Below, one piece after another: positions 19,901 to 27,461 of a DNA stretch of 64,000 nt (the first letter of the stretch is position 1; each line of letters opens with the position of its first letter). The notes under the pieces are model-generated. The model had not been told where the DNA came from and did no database searches. It saw only the letters and a list, made by a program, of their open reading frames with translations. A program made the translations under genes and the position numbers. This DNA is from Streptomyces sp. NBC_01244 (GTDB taxonomy: Bacteria > Actinomycetota > Actinomycetes > Streptomycetales > Streptomycetaceae), in contig NZ_CP108488.1 of NCBI RefSeq assembly GCF_035987325.1, positions 7,192,001-7,256,000 of the forward strand. Direction: 5' to 3'.

Positions 19901-20656
19901 CTGGCTACTTCCATGCTCCAGGTCGGTGTCGATGTGACCCGGCTCGGGCTGATGCTGGTGGTCGGCCAGCCGAAGAACACGGCCGAGTACATCCAGGCGT
20001 CCTCCCGTGTCGGTCGTGACGGGGACCGCCCCGGTCTGGTCGTCTCCCTCGGTAACTGGGCGCGGCCCCGCGACCTCGCCCACTTCGAGGCGTTCCGGCA
20101 CTACCACGAGACGTTTTACGCCCAGGTTGAGGCGCTGTCTGTGACACCGTTCTCAGTGACCTCGCTGGAGCGCGGCCTCGACGGCGTGCTCGTCAGCGCG
20201 GCCCGTGTACTGCAAGCCGCACGTACTCGTGGTCTGTCACCGGAGGACGGCGCGGCCCGCATCGAGTCCGAACGGCACTTCGCCGTCGAGCTCATCGAGG
20301 CGTTGGTGCGCAGGGTCGCGTTGGCCGGGGACGAGGACGCGGCCGAGCGGGCACGCCATCGGCTGGAGAACCGGCTGGACCAGTGGGGCCAGCGGCGCAA
20401 GCACCTCGAAGAGATGCGCAAGGCGCTGGTCTACGAGAAGGTCGTGGACGACACCCGGCACGACGCGCTCATCATGAGCGCGGAGAACGCCAAGTCCCGC
20501 ATCGACACCCGCGACGCACCCCCGTTCATCGTGGCCAACTCGATGCGTGAGGTACAGCCGGAGATCAACCTCCTGGTGAGCCCGATCAAGGAACGACTGG
20601 TGTATATCGCACCTGTCAACGCGCCCCAGTGGGTGATGCCGGAGGAGAAGTCATGA
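16922..20656 (+). CDS. drmA: DISARM helicase DrmA
   Basis: A 1,244-residue helicase-domain protein, core component of DISARM. Walker A is FFPTGGGKTEAYLGLA near residue 500, a DExH-like motif is IIQDELHLITGALG near 755, STATARNAPEQV lies near 800, and the motif VI-like SRVGRDGDRPGLV lies near 1030. A cysteine cluster with CPWCGTRIEA and a later YCGDELAECPF near 620-655 suggests a zinc-binding insertion. DrmA acts with DrmB as the DNA-engaging core complex of DISARM. It starts with GTG inside the end of drmMI and overlaps drmB by four bases. The family call is secure from order, length and motifs. Confidence 0.93.
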   Translation: MTTGRAQQPQQPATPQDQAYRLALDPDERSWTARENLVDVLERELLGPAGGPEEILEGVPDSAYLVGRIAPVRLTGGQDDPTQTDSDDAASDVGDAVDAAESRGVPMTAVDESSAGADEDEVEDQPQKRGLMIPASMGLRCQVPDDLDVFTVAASWGTYEPVKEKRGEGGEPASKLRRYQRQSHEISTTITVSDLTPSSTTTFVLKDKIVLRVDRYDDVERGCRLIEIALCNDRETPRKIPVEAWLYQTKLEVSAAGGEAVFLPVNDVLLDTREEPDDELRRLRLQYRNRLEFAVGRTCSVDWEAAKDARKAKSVWTTWLPTCETPQTAAEEISAALLDMCKLEKATPDELRAGLLPIIEGYRSWLDAEEERAKALPEHLRPEGRDAVKEARKVQRQLEEGLEFLLDDEEALRCFRFMNRVMADQRIQSQVAQRRANQPEGSRENLDEAREAVLKQGPGAHSWRTFQLAFVLMQLPLLSDPAAEKRSGELAKAQLLFFPTGGGKTEAYLGLAAYTFAIRRRQGVVEAFDGPLDGGSGVAVLMRYTLRLLTAQQFQRATTLVCAAERARMEDPTTWGDEPFRIGLWVGTDVSPKRYDEAAEQLQKANQGRGYRLTVLQIQRCPWCGTRIEARDVRADGALRRVYVYCGDELAECPFADGGEVPEGLPVLTVDEEIYRLAPAFVIATVDKFARLAREGEAASLFGYVSRRCERHGLVHPDYAHCAIKDGSKHPRSKDGLPGAAVYPAMRLRPPDLIIQDELHLITGALGTTVGLFEVAIEVMTEWRTKDGRRARPLLVASTATARNAPEQVKALYGRDVTIFPPQVLDAGNTFFSKEIDVSEETPGRRYVGISTTGVRLTTAEIRVAEVLMAGGQLLIDRSGKAADPYMTLVGYFSATRELAGMARYMGDDIQTALSKGRPWSRLPRRTGTEFGTLHVAELTSRVSSAEITSTLDQMTVTFDPGFDSTAGKRNQRALREAKARASEREVNPYDVVLATSMLQVGVDVTRLGLMLVVGQPKNTAEYIQASSRVGRDGDRPGLVVSLGNWARPRDLAHFEAFRHYHETFYAQVEALSVTPFSVTSLERGLDGVLVSAARVLQAARTRGLSPEDGAARIESERHFAVELIEALVRRVALAGDEDAAERARHRLENRLDQWGQRRKHLEEMRKALVYEKVVDDTRHDALIMSAENAKSRIDTRDAPPFIVANSMREVQPEINLLVSPIKERLVYIAPVNAPQWVMPEEKS

Positions 20657-22680
20657 CCGACGAGACGCGTTTCCTCTACGACGCGACGAAGGCCGTCGAC
20701 CCGCTCGGCGACCTGGAGGAGGAAGCCGAGAAGCAGGCCAAGCACAACCGTGCCAAGGTCGGCTCGGCCCGCCCCTCCTCCCTGCTCTACACCTACGGCC
20801 CCGGTTCGATCATGGACCTGCCGCAGTTCACGGTCATGCCCACCGGCCTGGACGACTGGGAGCGGATCTGGCGACGACGCGACTCGGCGCCGCTGACGAT
20901 CCACGCGCCGCGGCTGCGGGACATCGTCCGGAAGATGCTGCGCTCCCCCGACGTGCAGCTGCGACCCCACCCCTGGCAGCCGAAGAAGAACAGCCGCTCC
21001 GCCGATGGCAACGACCTCGGTGTGCCAGCGCGCGTGTTCCCGCAGTGGCTGCGGTGCACCGGCTGCGACATGCTCGGGATGCTCTCCCAGTTCGACTACA
21101 AGAACACCCACCCGTTCCGCACGGACCTGGCTACCTTCGAGCACACCAAGTGCACGGGGCGGTCCGGGAACCGCAGCCGCAAGGCGATGCGCCGCACCGC
21201 GGTCCCTGCCCGATATCTTCTGGCGTGCGCCGACGGGCATCTGGACGAGTTCCCGTACGAGCTGTGGGTGCACCACGGGCAGCCGTGCAGCAAGGCCGAG
21301 GTCCCGCCGCTGAAGATGGTCGACCGGACCGCCGGCAAGGGTGCATCGGCCGTCATCGAATGCGCGGCCTGCGACATGCGACGGCCGATGAACGAGGCCC
21401 AGAGCGAGGGCGGCAAGGACAAGCTGCCCAAGTGCCGCGGCCGGCACCCGCACCTGGACGCCTTCGAGCCCAGGGGCTGCGGGAACGCCACGAAGCTCAT
21501 GCTGGTCGGCGCTTCCAACCTGTGGTTCCCCGCGACCCAGTCGATCATCGTCATGCCCGAATCCCAGCAGGAGAAGGCCAGCGATCTCGCCGACCGGATC
21601 CGCACCACGCTTGGTGACAAGCTGGTCAAGTACCGGCAGCACCTCGACATGATCCGGGACCTGCTGGAGGGCCGGGTGGACGTCACGGGCCTGGCCGACC
21701 ACGAGCTGGAAGCGGCCCTGGAAACAGCATCCGCCCCGCAGGCCACGCCCGAGGAACTGGAGGAGGAGCTCCGCGACTGGGACCCCGTAGACCTGCTGGT
21801 GCCCGAATGGCGTTACCTGCTTCCGGACATCCTCGGAAGGCGGGTCGAAGACCCCAAGAGCGGACTCACCCTGGCCACCCGCCAACGAGGCGAGCAGCTT
21901 CAGCCCGAGATCACCCGTGTCCTGGCCGTCGAGAAGCTCCGCAAGGTCAACGCGCTCGTCGGCTTCACGCGGATCGACGACATGGACCGTGTCGGAGACC
22001 TGCCGCGCCGCCTGGCGCCCCTGACGCGCACACCCCGCCCGACCTGGACCGTGGCAACCGAAGACCGCGGCGAAGGCATCTTCCTCCAGCTCGACGAAGA
22101 CTCCGTCGCGTCCTGGGAGAAGCGCATCCTGGACACCAGCCTGTGGCAGGCTCACCGCGAAGCCCATCACAGGAACTTCGAACGACGCTTCTCCGAGACG
22201 GCAAAGCACGTCAGCCCCGACAGCCGGCTCAAGCCGCCGCGCTACTGGCTCGTCCACACCTTCGCCCACGTCATGATCCGCGAACTCGCCCTCACCTGCG
22301 GCTACTCCGCCGCCAGCCTCAGCGAACGCCTGTACGCCTGGCCCGCCGCAGAAGGACGCGAACCCGCGGCCGGACTCCTCATCTGCACCACCGCATCCGA
22401 CAGCGACGGCACCCTCGGAGGCCTGGTCCAGCTCAGCGAACCCACCCGCCTCCAACGAGTCGTCGCCGGCGCCCTCCACAAGGCACGGCGCTGCTCCTCC
22501 GACCCCATCTGCTCCATGCGCACCCCCAAGACCCCCGAGGACTTCCTCCACGGCGCCGCCTGCCACTGCTGCGTCATGGCCTCGGAGACCTCCTGCGAGC
22601 GGGCCAACCGCTTCCTCGACCGCCGCTTCCTCATCGACCTGCCCGGGAGCAATTTCGGGTACTTCTCGACGTATGAGTGA
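20653..22680 (+). CDS. drmB: DISARM protein DrmB (DUF1998)
   Basis: A 675-residue DISARM core protein. The C-terminal DUF1998-type region is visible as VHTFAHVMIRELALTCGYS, followed by a cysteine-rich end (CSSDPICSM and HGAACHCCVMASETSC) likely to bind metal. Further Cys pairs occur in the N-terminal half (WLRCTGCDM, CAACDMRRP). It is known to partner DrmA in the DISARM core complex. I use ATG 20653 because GGAGGAG lies 5 bases upstream; this gives an ATGA overlap with the drmA stop. An earlier in-frame start at 20629 would overlap drmA by 28 bases. Its stop overlaps drmC by 8 bases. Confidence 0.92.
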   Translation: MTDETRFLYDATKAVDPLGDLEEEAEKQAKHNRAKVGSARPSSLLYTYGPGSIMDLPQFTVMPTGLDDWERIWRRRDSAPLTIHAPRLRDIVRKMLRSPDVQLRPHPWQPKKNSRSADGNDLGVPARVFPQWLRCTGCDMLGMLSQFDYKNTHPFRTDLATFEHTKCTGRSGNRSRKAMRRTAVPARYLLACADGHLDEFPYELWVHHGQPCSKAEVPPLKMVDRTAGKGASAVIECAACDMRRPMNEAQSEGGKDKLPKCRGRHPHLDAFEPRGCGNATKLMLVGASNLWFPATQSIIVMPESQQEKASDLADRIRTTLGDKLVKYRQHLDMIRDLLEGRVDVTGLADHELEAALETASAPQATPEELEEELRDWDPVDLLVPEWRYLLPDILGRRVEDPKSGLTLATRQRGEQLQPEITRVLAVEKLRKVNALVGFTRIDDMDRVGDLPRRLAPLTRTPRPTWTVATEDRGEGIFLQLDEDSVASWEKRILDTSLWQAHREAHHRNFERRFSETAKHVSPDSRLKPPRYWLVHTFAHVMIRELALTCGYSAASLSERLYAWPAAEGREPAAGLLICTTASDSDGTLGGLVQLSEPTRLQRVVAGALHKARRCSSDPICSMRTPKTPEDFLHGAACHCCVMASETSCERANRFLDRRFLIDLPGSNFGYFSTYE

Positions 22681-23413
22681 CGCCGAAGCCGCCCGACGCC
22701 TAGGCCGGCTTCTCACTAGGACCGAGGCCAAAGGCATAGCCGACAGGCTCGCCGACGGCGACACGCTCACCGCCGCGCTCAAGGTGGTCGCCGTCGGCCA
22801 CCGGGCAGAGGTCCGCATGCTGCTGGACGCGGTCGCCACCGGGCCCGGAGCAGCACTCCAGCTCGTTGCGCTCCTGCGTGCCGTGGAGGGAGCCCGCACA
22901 GTGCCCACCACGCTCACACCGCTGTGGACCATGCCCGGACACCTGGTACAGAGCGGGCCGCTCACCACTTCCGTGCCCTACCTCGTGGACAACGCGCGCC
23001 ACTCGGTGACCTGCTCCACCTTCAACTTCCAGCGAAGTTCCGGCCTGTGGACTGCCCTGCAGAGCGCAGCTCAGCGCCCCGAGGTTTCCGTATGCGTCTA
23101 CATGGACAGCCGGGCCGCAGACAGCGACGGACAGCACTGGTCGCCCACCACGACAGAGGTGGCCGCGCATCTGAAGCCCGCAGAGGTGTGGCGAACCCAA
23201 GACTTCGATGGAACATACGTCCGCAACCACGCCAAGTTCCTCGCCATCGATCACCACCTCCTCCTGGTGACCAGCGCGAACTTCTCGTGGAGCGCGGAGA
23301 ACAACAACGTCGAGTTCGGTGTTCTGATCGACAACCCGAACCTCACCGAAACCGTCGAGCGGGAAATGCGCGAGGCGGAAGGGAGCCTGTACGAGCGGGT
23401 AGCCAACCGGTAG
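22673..23413 (+). CDS. drmC: DISARM phospholipase-D-like protein DrmC
   Basis: A 246-residue PLD-superfamily protein with one HKD motif: H186-x-K188-x4-D193 in NHAKFLAIDHH, followed by TSANFSWSAENNN, the usual Asn/Ser part of the active site. Single-HKD members dimerise to build the active site. It is the last gene of the DISARM operon and overlaps drmB. Published work found drmC dispensable in at least one DISARM system; here it looks intact. After its stop there is a gap of about 190 bases before the ImmA/IrrE gene. Confidence 0.92.
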   Translation: MSDAEAARRLGRLLTRTEAKGIADRLADGDTLTAALKVVAVGHRAEVRMLLDAVATGPGAALQLVALLRAVEGARTVPTTLTPLWTMPGHLVQSGPLTTSVPYLVDNARHSVTCSTFNFQRSSGLWTALQSAAQRPEVSVCVYMDSRAADSDGQHWSPTTTEVAAHLKPAEVWRTQDFDGTYVRNHAKFLAIDHHLLLVTSANFSWSAENNNVEFGVLIDNPNLTETVEREMREAEGSLYERVANR

Positions 23414-23601
23414 ACCAGCATGCACCTGGCGTGCTCTGCGCAGGCGCAACGGATGCGTGTCCGGGCTGGTTCGCCCCGGCGATCACCCTGGCCGATTCCC
23501 ATCCCCGTAGCGCACGGAGCGCCAGCCGCAGCCACCGCCGACCGGCGCACAAGCCCCTGCTCGCCTTGTGAACTGTGCGGGCAGCAGGCTACTGTCCACC
23601 G

Positions 23602-24708
23602 GTGTCCAGCCTTTCCGATCGTGTCCGAAGCCTGATGGAACAGTCAGGCTTGAGTCTTGACGACTTCGCCGAACGAGTCGACCTCGACGCCTCGCAGCTC
23701 TCCGAATCGCTCAGCGGCGCGGACTCCTTCTCTGTTGTCGATCTTGCGTGTATCGCCGACGCGTGCGACGTCTCTGTGGACTGGCTGCTCACCGGAACAG
23801 AACCCGCGCTGGCCGTGGCGGCGAGGACGACCACGGGTGAAGCCGCGCAGGCCCTGGAAGCGGCCCGGCAATACACTGCCCGGCGCACGGACCTGGACTC
23901 GCTCGGCTACCCGCAGCTCTGGCGTCCCCTCACCAGGACAACGCGCCCAGGCGGCAGCTATACAGGCCAGGGCGAAGCGCTGGCACGGGCAGCCCTTGCG
24001 GAAATAGGGCGCCAATCCCGGCAGGCCGCCGTAGGGGACCTGGCGGAACTAATCGAGGACGTCTTCGGCGCCGATGTCGCCGTCGTCCAGCTCGGCGCTG
24101 GCTTCGACGGCCTCACCGCCACGACCCACGACGCCAAGCTCATCCTCCTGGCCGCCACGTCCAACCCGGCACGTCAGCGCTTCACCCTCGCCCACGAACT
24201 CGGACACCTTCTCGCCGGCGACGATCAGGACGTCCACCTCGACCGGGACATCTTCGCCTCAGCCCAAAGGCGGGATCCCAGCGAGCAGCGCGCCAACGCC
24301 TTCGCGTCAGCCTTCCTCATGCCCGAAGGCGCCTTGCGAGCGGCCATTACGGCCAACGGTCTGACCCGCGCGAGCTATGCAGCCCTGGCCTGCGACTTGA
24401 TGGTCAGCCCCAGCACCCTGGCGTACCGGCTGCTCCAGCTGCGGATGATCGACGCTGGCACGTGCGACCACTACAAGCGGATGACAGCCGTCGAGGCCGC
24501 GCGTCTCGCGGGGCGCAGCGAGGAATTCGACCGGCGTGCCCTCCTCGCGCAGCAGCCCCGGCTGCCCGGGCTGCTCGTACGCGACACACTCGCCGCCTAC
24601 AACGCGGGCAAGTCGACACTGCGCCCCTACGCCACGCTCCTCGGCGTCGATGTGAACGAGCTCAGGAACGAGCTTGAGGCGGAGCAGGGCAACAGGGGTG
24701 ACGTATGA
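23602..24708 (+). CDS. XRE-family HTH / ImmA-IrrE metalloprotease
   Basis: A two-domain protein of about 368 residues. Residues 1-60 form an XRE helix-turn-helix (MEQSGLSLDDFAERVDLDAS and DACDVSVDWLLTG). Residues about 150-290 form the ImmA/IrrE peptidase domain with zinc motif H198-ELG-H202 in LAHELGHLLAG and the downstream ANAFASAFLMPE helix. Relatives cleave phage or stress repressors (ImmA with ImmR, IrrE with DdrO) or act as antitoxin-like regulators. GTG 23602 is preferred over GTG 23575 because it starts right before the HTH; neither has a good ribosome binding site. The stop overlaps the PIN-like gene in ATGA. Position right after DISARM suggests a defence-linked switch. Confidence 0.88.
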   Translation: MSSLSDRVRSLMEQSGLSLDDFAERVDLDASQLSESLSGADSFSVVDLACIADACDVSVDWLLTGTEPALAVAARTTTGEAAQALEAARQYTARRTDLDSLGYPQLWRPLTRTTRPGGSYTGQGEALARAALAEIGRQSRQAAVGDLAELIEDVFGADVAVVQLGAGFDGLTATTHDAKLILLAATSNPARQRFTLAHELGHLLAGDDQDVHLDRDIFASAQRRDPSEQRANAFASAFLMPEGALRAAITANGLTRASYAALACDLMVSPSTLAYRLLQLRMIDAGTCDHYKRMTAVEAARLAGRSEEFDRRALLAQQPRLPGLLVRDTLAAYNAGKSTLRPYATLLGVDVNELRNELEAEQGNRGDV

Positions 24709-25241
24709 GTGCCTTCCTGTTCCCTGACAACACTGTTCTGTGCAACTTCGCCGCCGTCGAACGCCTCGGGCTTCTCCGCGAGGTCCTCGATGGGCGGGGC
24801 AGATGGACCGAAGCCGTGGCGCGGGAGGCCCGCAAGTCGGCACGGTGGCATCCGGCCTTGCGAGATCTCAGCTGGCAGGGCTGGCTCGGCGAAGCGATCC
24901 GCGTCAAGGATCAGTCGGAAAGGGCCAGCATCCTTCGAATCCGTACGGCTGTGTTCGGTGGCTCTGCCGACGATATCTTCGAACACCTTGGTGAGGCCGA
25001 GACCTGTCATGTCATCGGGAATTGGGGCGAGTTCGATGGGTCTTGCTGGATATCGGATGACCGGGAATCGCTACACCATGCACGCGAGGAGGGGATCGAG
25101 ACCGCGGAGACGCTTGATGTGGTGCGCCTCGCAGTAAAGGAGGGCCTGATCACGGCAGAGGGCGGCTTCGACCTCATGCACCAGATGCGGGACAAGGGCC
25201 GACATCCCCGGATGCCCCAGTCTGTCGCCGAACTCACGTAG
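24705..25241 (+). CDS. PIN-like domain protein
   Basis: A 178-residue protein with the layout of a PIN nuclease fold: an N-terminal acidic strand (FLFPDNTVLCNFA), a central HLGEAET segment with a conserved Glu, a WISDDRESLHHA segment with paired Asp, and a C-terminal GLITAEGGFDLMHQM helix. These acidic residues would form the metal site of a ribonuclease. It is coupled by ATGA to the XRE/ImmA-IrrE gene, an arrangement seen in toxin-antitoxin-like pairs. I infer an RNase effector controlled by the upstream protein. The PIN assignment is from motif spacing only and needs a structural search. Confidence 0.62.
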   Translation: MSAFLFPDNTVLCNFAAVERLGLLREVLDGRGRWTEAVAREARKSARWHPALRDLSWQGWLGEAIRVKDQSERASILRIRTAVFGGSADDIFEHLGEAETCHVIGNWGEFDGSCWISDDRESLHHAREEGIETAETLDVVRLAVKEGLITAEGGFDLMHQMRDKGRHPRMPQSVAELT

Positions 25242-25242
25242 G

Positions 25243-25486
25243 CCCAGCAACGAGGATGCTGCACCGCTCTGGACGCTTGCTGCAGATGTGCCGTCGACGA
25301 CGGCCTTGTTGATCTTCTGGGCAATGGCCGCTTCGCCTGCGAACTGTGCCGCAAGGTCGCCGCACTGCGGGATCTGCGACTGTATGAGTCGCCACGGAGG
25401 CTTCAGCATACTCACCCGATTGAAGAGATCACCACCGTGCGTGTCTCGGGTATCGCAAGGAGTCCCAGCAGTTCTGCGACAGCATG
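25243..25486 (+). pseudogene. Possible cysteine-rich coding remnant
   Basis: The 365-base gap after the PIN-like gene holds a start-less open frame in the same frame as that gene, entered right after its TAG and closed by TGA near 25486. It contains ACCRCAVDDGLVDLLGNG and FACELCRKVAALRDLRLYES, which look like a small zinc-ribbon followed by a helix. No start codon or ribosome binding site is present. It may be the tail of a lost gene; confidence is low. Confidence 0.22.
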
Positions 25487-25606
25487 ACCACATCCTGAGA
25501 CCCGCCTCGATGGCAATACCTCGCGGCCAGGTATGGAAGGCTGTACGTATTCCCGGGACCTCAATGAGTCATGCTTCGGGAGATAGGTGACACCGAGGAG
25601 ACGGCT

Positions 25607-25918
25607 ATGGATCAGTCCGCCCGCGAGGAGCTGCTGCGCGCGGAGGCTGAACAGCATGGGGTTTCCCCAGCCGCGATTCAGCACGCGGTGGAGGTGATCG
25701 CAGCTGTCCAGCAGCGCGACAGGGACGACTATCGCGCCAATTTCGGCGGCGAACTCACCCTGGACCAGTGGTTTGAAGGGTACGGCACGCACGGCTTCAA
25801 CCAGCTGCTCACGTACGCGGCACACAAGTCTGGCCTAGGCGACAACGGACCCGACATGCTGCGCCGTGTGCTGACGGCCGCTGCGCTCGCGGAGCAAGGC
25901 GCCCCGAAGACGGCCTAA
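25607..25918 (+). CDS. Small hypothetical protein
   Basis: A 103-residue acidic, helical protein (REELLRAEAEQHGVSPAAIQ, then DQWFEGYGTHGFNQLLTYAA). GAGGAG (25595-25600) is spaced 6 bases from ATG 25607, which supports a real start; the frame is open from 25571. I do not recognise a family. It lies between the defence pair and a decayed stretch, and may be cargo of the integrated element. Confidence 0.6.
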   Translation: MDQSAREELLRAEAEQHGVSPAAIQHAVEVIAAVQQRDRDDYRANFGGELTLDQWFEGYGTHGFNQLLTYAAHKSGLGDNGPDMLRRVLTAAALAEQGAPKTA

Positions 25919-25984
25919 CGACCTAGGCGTCGGTATAGCGCCACGCGGCCAGCAGGACCTGGACCGAGTCGCCGTAGGCCGGGC

Positions 25985-26281
25985 TCACTCCCACACGTTG
26001 TACCGGTCGGTAGGGAGCTGGCGGTCCTCATTCACCATGCCGGGGCTGATACGCAGCCCGGCTGGTGCTCGACTGCCGTCCGTGGTGTGACCGGACTTGG
26101 CGGGCGCATAAAGGGCTGAGGAGCTCAGGACGTCCTTGGCCCGGCGGCTCGCGCCCAACATCTCTGCCCAGGAGCCGACGGCAGCGGAATCCGGGCGATC
26201 CATTGGGAGTCCCAAGGCGCGCTCCGGCCCAGCCCTGGGGATGCTCCGCCACACGGCGCCGGAATGCCGGATCGCCTCCAT
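25985..26281 (-). CDS. Small hypothetical protein or gene remnant
   Basis: A 98-codon minus-strand frame with strong G/C third-position bias and protein-like segments (WAEMLGASRRAKDVL and MVNEDRQLPTDRYNVWE). An in-frame TGA lies 9 bases before its ATG, and no good ribosome binding site is seen. It may be the 3' part of a broken gene. No family recognised. Confidence 0.3.
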   Translation of the reverse strand: MEAIRHSGAVWRSIPRAGPERALGLPMDRPDSAAVGSWAEMLGASRRAKDVLSSSALYAPAKSGHTTDGSRAPAGLRISPGMVNEDRQLPTDRYNVWE

Positions 26282-26766
26282 CCACCATTTTCAGCGTCAA
26301 GGTGACGTGGTGTTAGGCGGGCAAGTGTTCCGCTACAGCGAGAATCTATGCAGTGCATCTACGGGCGGTGACCGACTTGACGTCGTTCGTGCCGCCTGAT
26401 TCCCAGCCGGCGGCGGCCATCGGGCAGCAGAATCCCGGTCGGGCCTAGGGGCAGGCTCGCCAGCGGTGTGCTCCTGCCACTGATCTGGGATCGGGCTGCC
26501 CACTCACGGCGCCTCCAATCACGCTTGGGTACTGGCTGTGCGGTGCAGTTCCACGAGGCCGGCGTAGGAGTTTCCAAGCCTTTAACGGCCATCGGCACGA
26601 AATTCTCCCTGCTTAGTTCGCTGGTGGCAGACCGGCGACCGGGCCCAATGAGTGGAGATCGCACAGTGACCCATGTCAATGTACTGATCTGGCCTAAAGC
26701 CGCAGACCAGGGGGATTCGCATCCTGGATGAATGCGGGTCTGTCGCCTGTTTGGATGGGGAGTTTC
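26282..26766. other. Gap without a supported gene
   Basis: About 485 bases between the doubtful minus-strand frame and the small plus-strand gene at 26767. Frames here are short, with poor codon bias on both strands, and base composition is more even than in neighbouring genes. I see no repeat, hairpin or RNA gene. It is consistent with eroded element DNA. Confidence 0.4.
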
Positions 26767-26985
26767 ATGGCGCGCCACAAGATCAAGGTCACCGGAATGC
26801 ACGACGACGGAACGGTGTGCCTGCCGGCGCACGAGCACACAAGGGGAGGAGCCCCGCTGACCGCCGGGTGCGCTGGCCGGCTCCGATACCTGGCTGCGTG
26901 CAGCTGTGGGGAGTGGAGCGGGAGGTCGTCCACCAAGTCGTACGCGGCTGAGATGGGCAAGAGGCACCGCAGCGCGCAGACCTGA
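26767..26985 (+). CDS. Small cysteine/histidine-containing hypothetical protein
   Basis: A 72-residue protein starting MARHKIKVTGMHDDG. It has Cys/His positions in VCLPAHEHTRG, TAGCAGRLRYLAACSCGEW and a basic C-terminus (AAEMGKRHRSAQT), suggesting a small zinc-binding fold. GGGGAG precedes ATG 26767 by about 5 bases. The frame is open upstream to 26728 without a better start. Its position, just upstream of the excisionase and integrase, suggests element cargo. Confidence 0.5.
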   Translation: MARHKIKVTGMHDDGTVCLPAHEHTRGGAPLTAGCAGRLRYLAACSCGEWSGRSSTKSYAAEMGKRHRSAQT

Positions 26986-27207
26986 CCTACCACTCGAGGT
27001 CGAGCCCGAGCGGGGGGTAGTTCGGCGAGGCCCGCCAGCAGTCGGTGGTGCAGGGCTTCTATCACCCGATCCGTGAATTCGGAAATCACGGATTCTCCGG
27101 ATCATTGGGTCTGTTCGCAGCGGCTGTGCTTGGCGGTGGAGCTGTGCGGACGGATCAGTTGTCCCTCGCCCTGGTGTTTGGCGCCTCGATGTCCTAAGGA
27201 GCTCCCT

Positions 27208-27414
27208 GTGTGCTCACGCTTGCTCTCTATTCCTGCTGTCGCAGCCGCCCTGGATGTCGACCGACGCACGGTATACCGATTCATTGCCGCTGGGGACCTG
27301 TCCGTCGTCGACCTGCGTACCGGCGCGGGGAGGTCTCGTGTACGCGTGCCTGTTGCTGGCCTTGACGAGTTCATCAGCAGCCGAATGGTGGCTTCTGCGG
27401 CGGCTCGCCGCTAG
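27208..27414 (+). CDS. Excisionase-like helix-turn-helix protein
   Basis: A 68-residue MerR-like/HTH_17 protein (SIPAVAAALDVDRRTVYRF followed by the wing VDLRTGAGRSRVRVPVAGL), the usual form of an Xis or excisionase next to actinomycete integrases. AAGGAG (27196-27201) is 6 bases before GTG 27208 and decides the start; the longer open frame from 27073 has no such signal. It lies about 50 bases upstream of the integrase on the same strand. Confidence 0.78.
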   Translation: MCSRLLSIPAVAAALDVDRRTVYRFIAAGDLSVVDLRTGAGRSRVRVPVAGLDEFISSRMVASAAARR

Positions 27415-27461
27415 CCCTGCCCCGTTTCAGTGGCCTTTTCATCTCGAAGTAAGGAACAGTT

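Noticed and set aside
20431..22968. 845-codon minus-strand open frame
   Set aside because: It lies antisense to drmB and the starts/ends of drmA and drmC, has low-complexity Gly/Ala/Val-rich composition and no ribosome binding site; it is a GC-bias shadow.
9694..23413. BREX, Pgl or class 2 DISARM as the identity of the defence operon
   Set aside because: No PglZ, BrxL or kinase gene is present; the methyltransferase is of the NPPF N6-adenine type with drmD, and there is no drmE or 5-cytosine methylase, so class 1 DISARM fits best.
26359..27105. 248-codon minus-strand frame upstream of the excisionase
   Set aside because: Composition is Arg/Pro/Ser-rich without structured segments; it overlaps the small plus-strand gene, which has a ribosome binding site.
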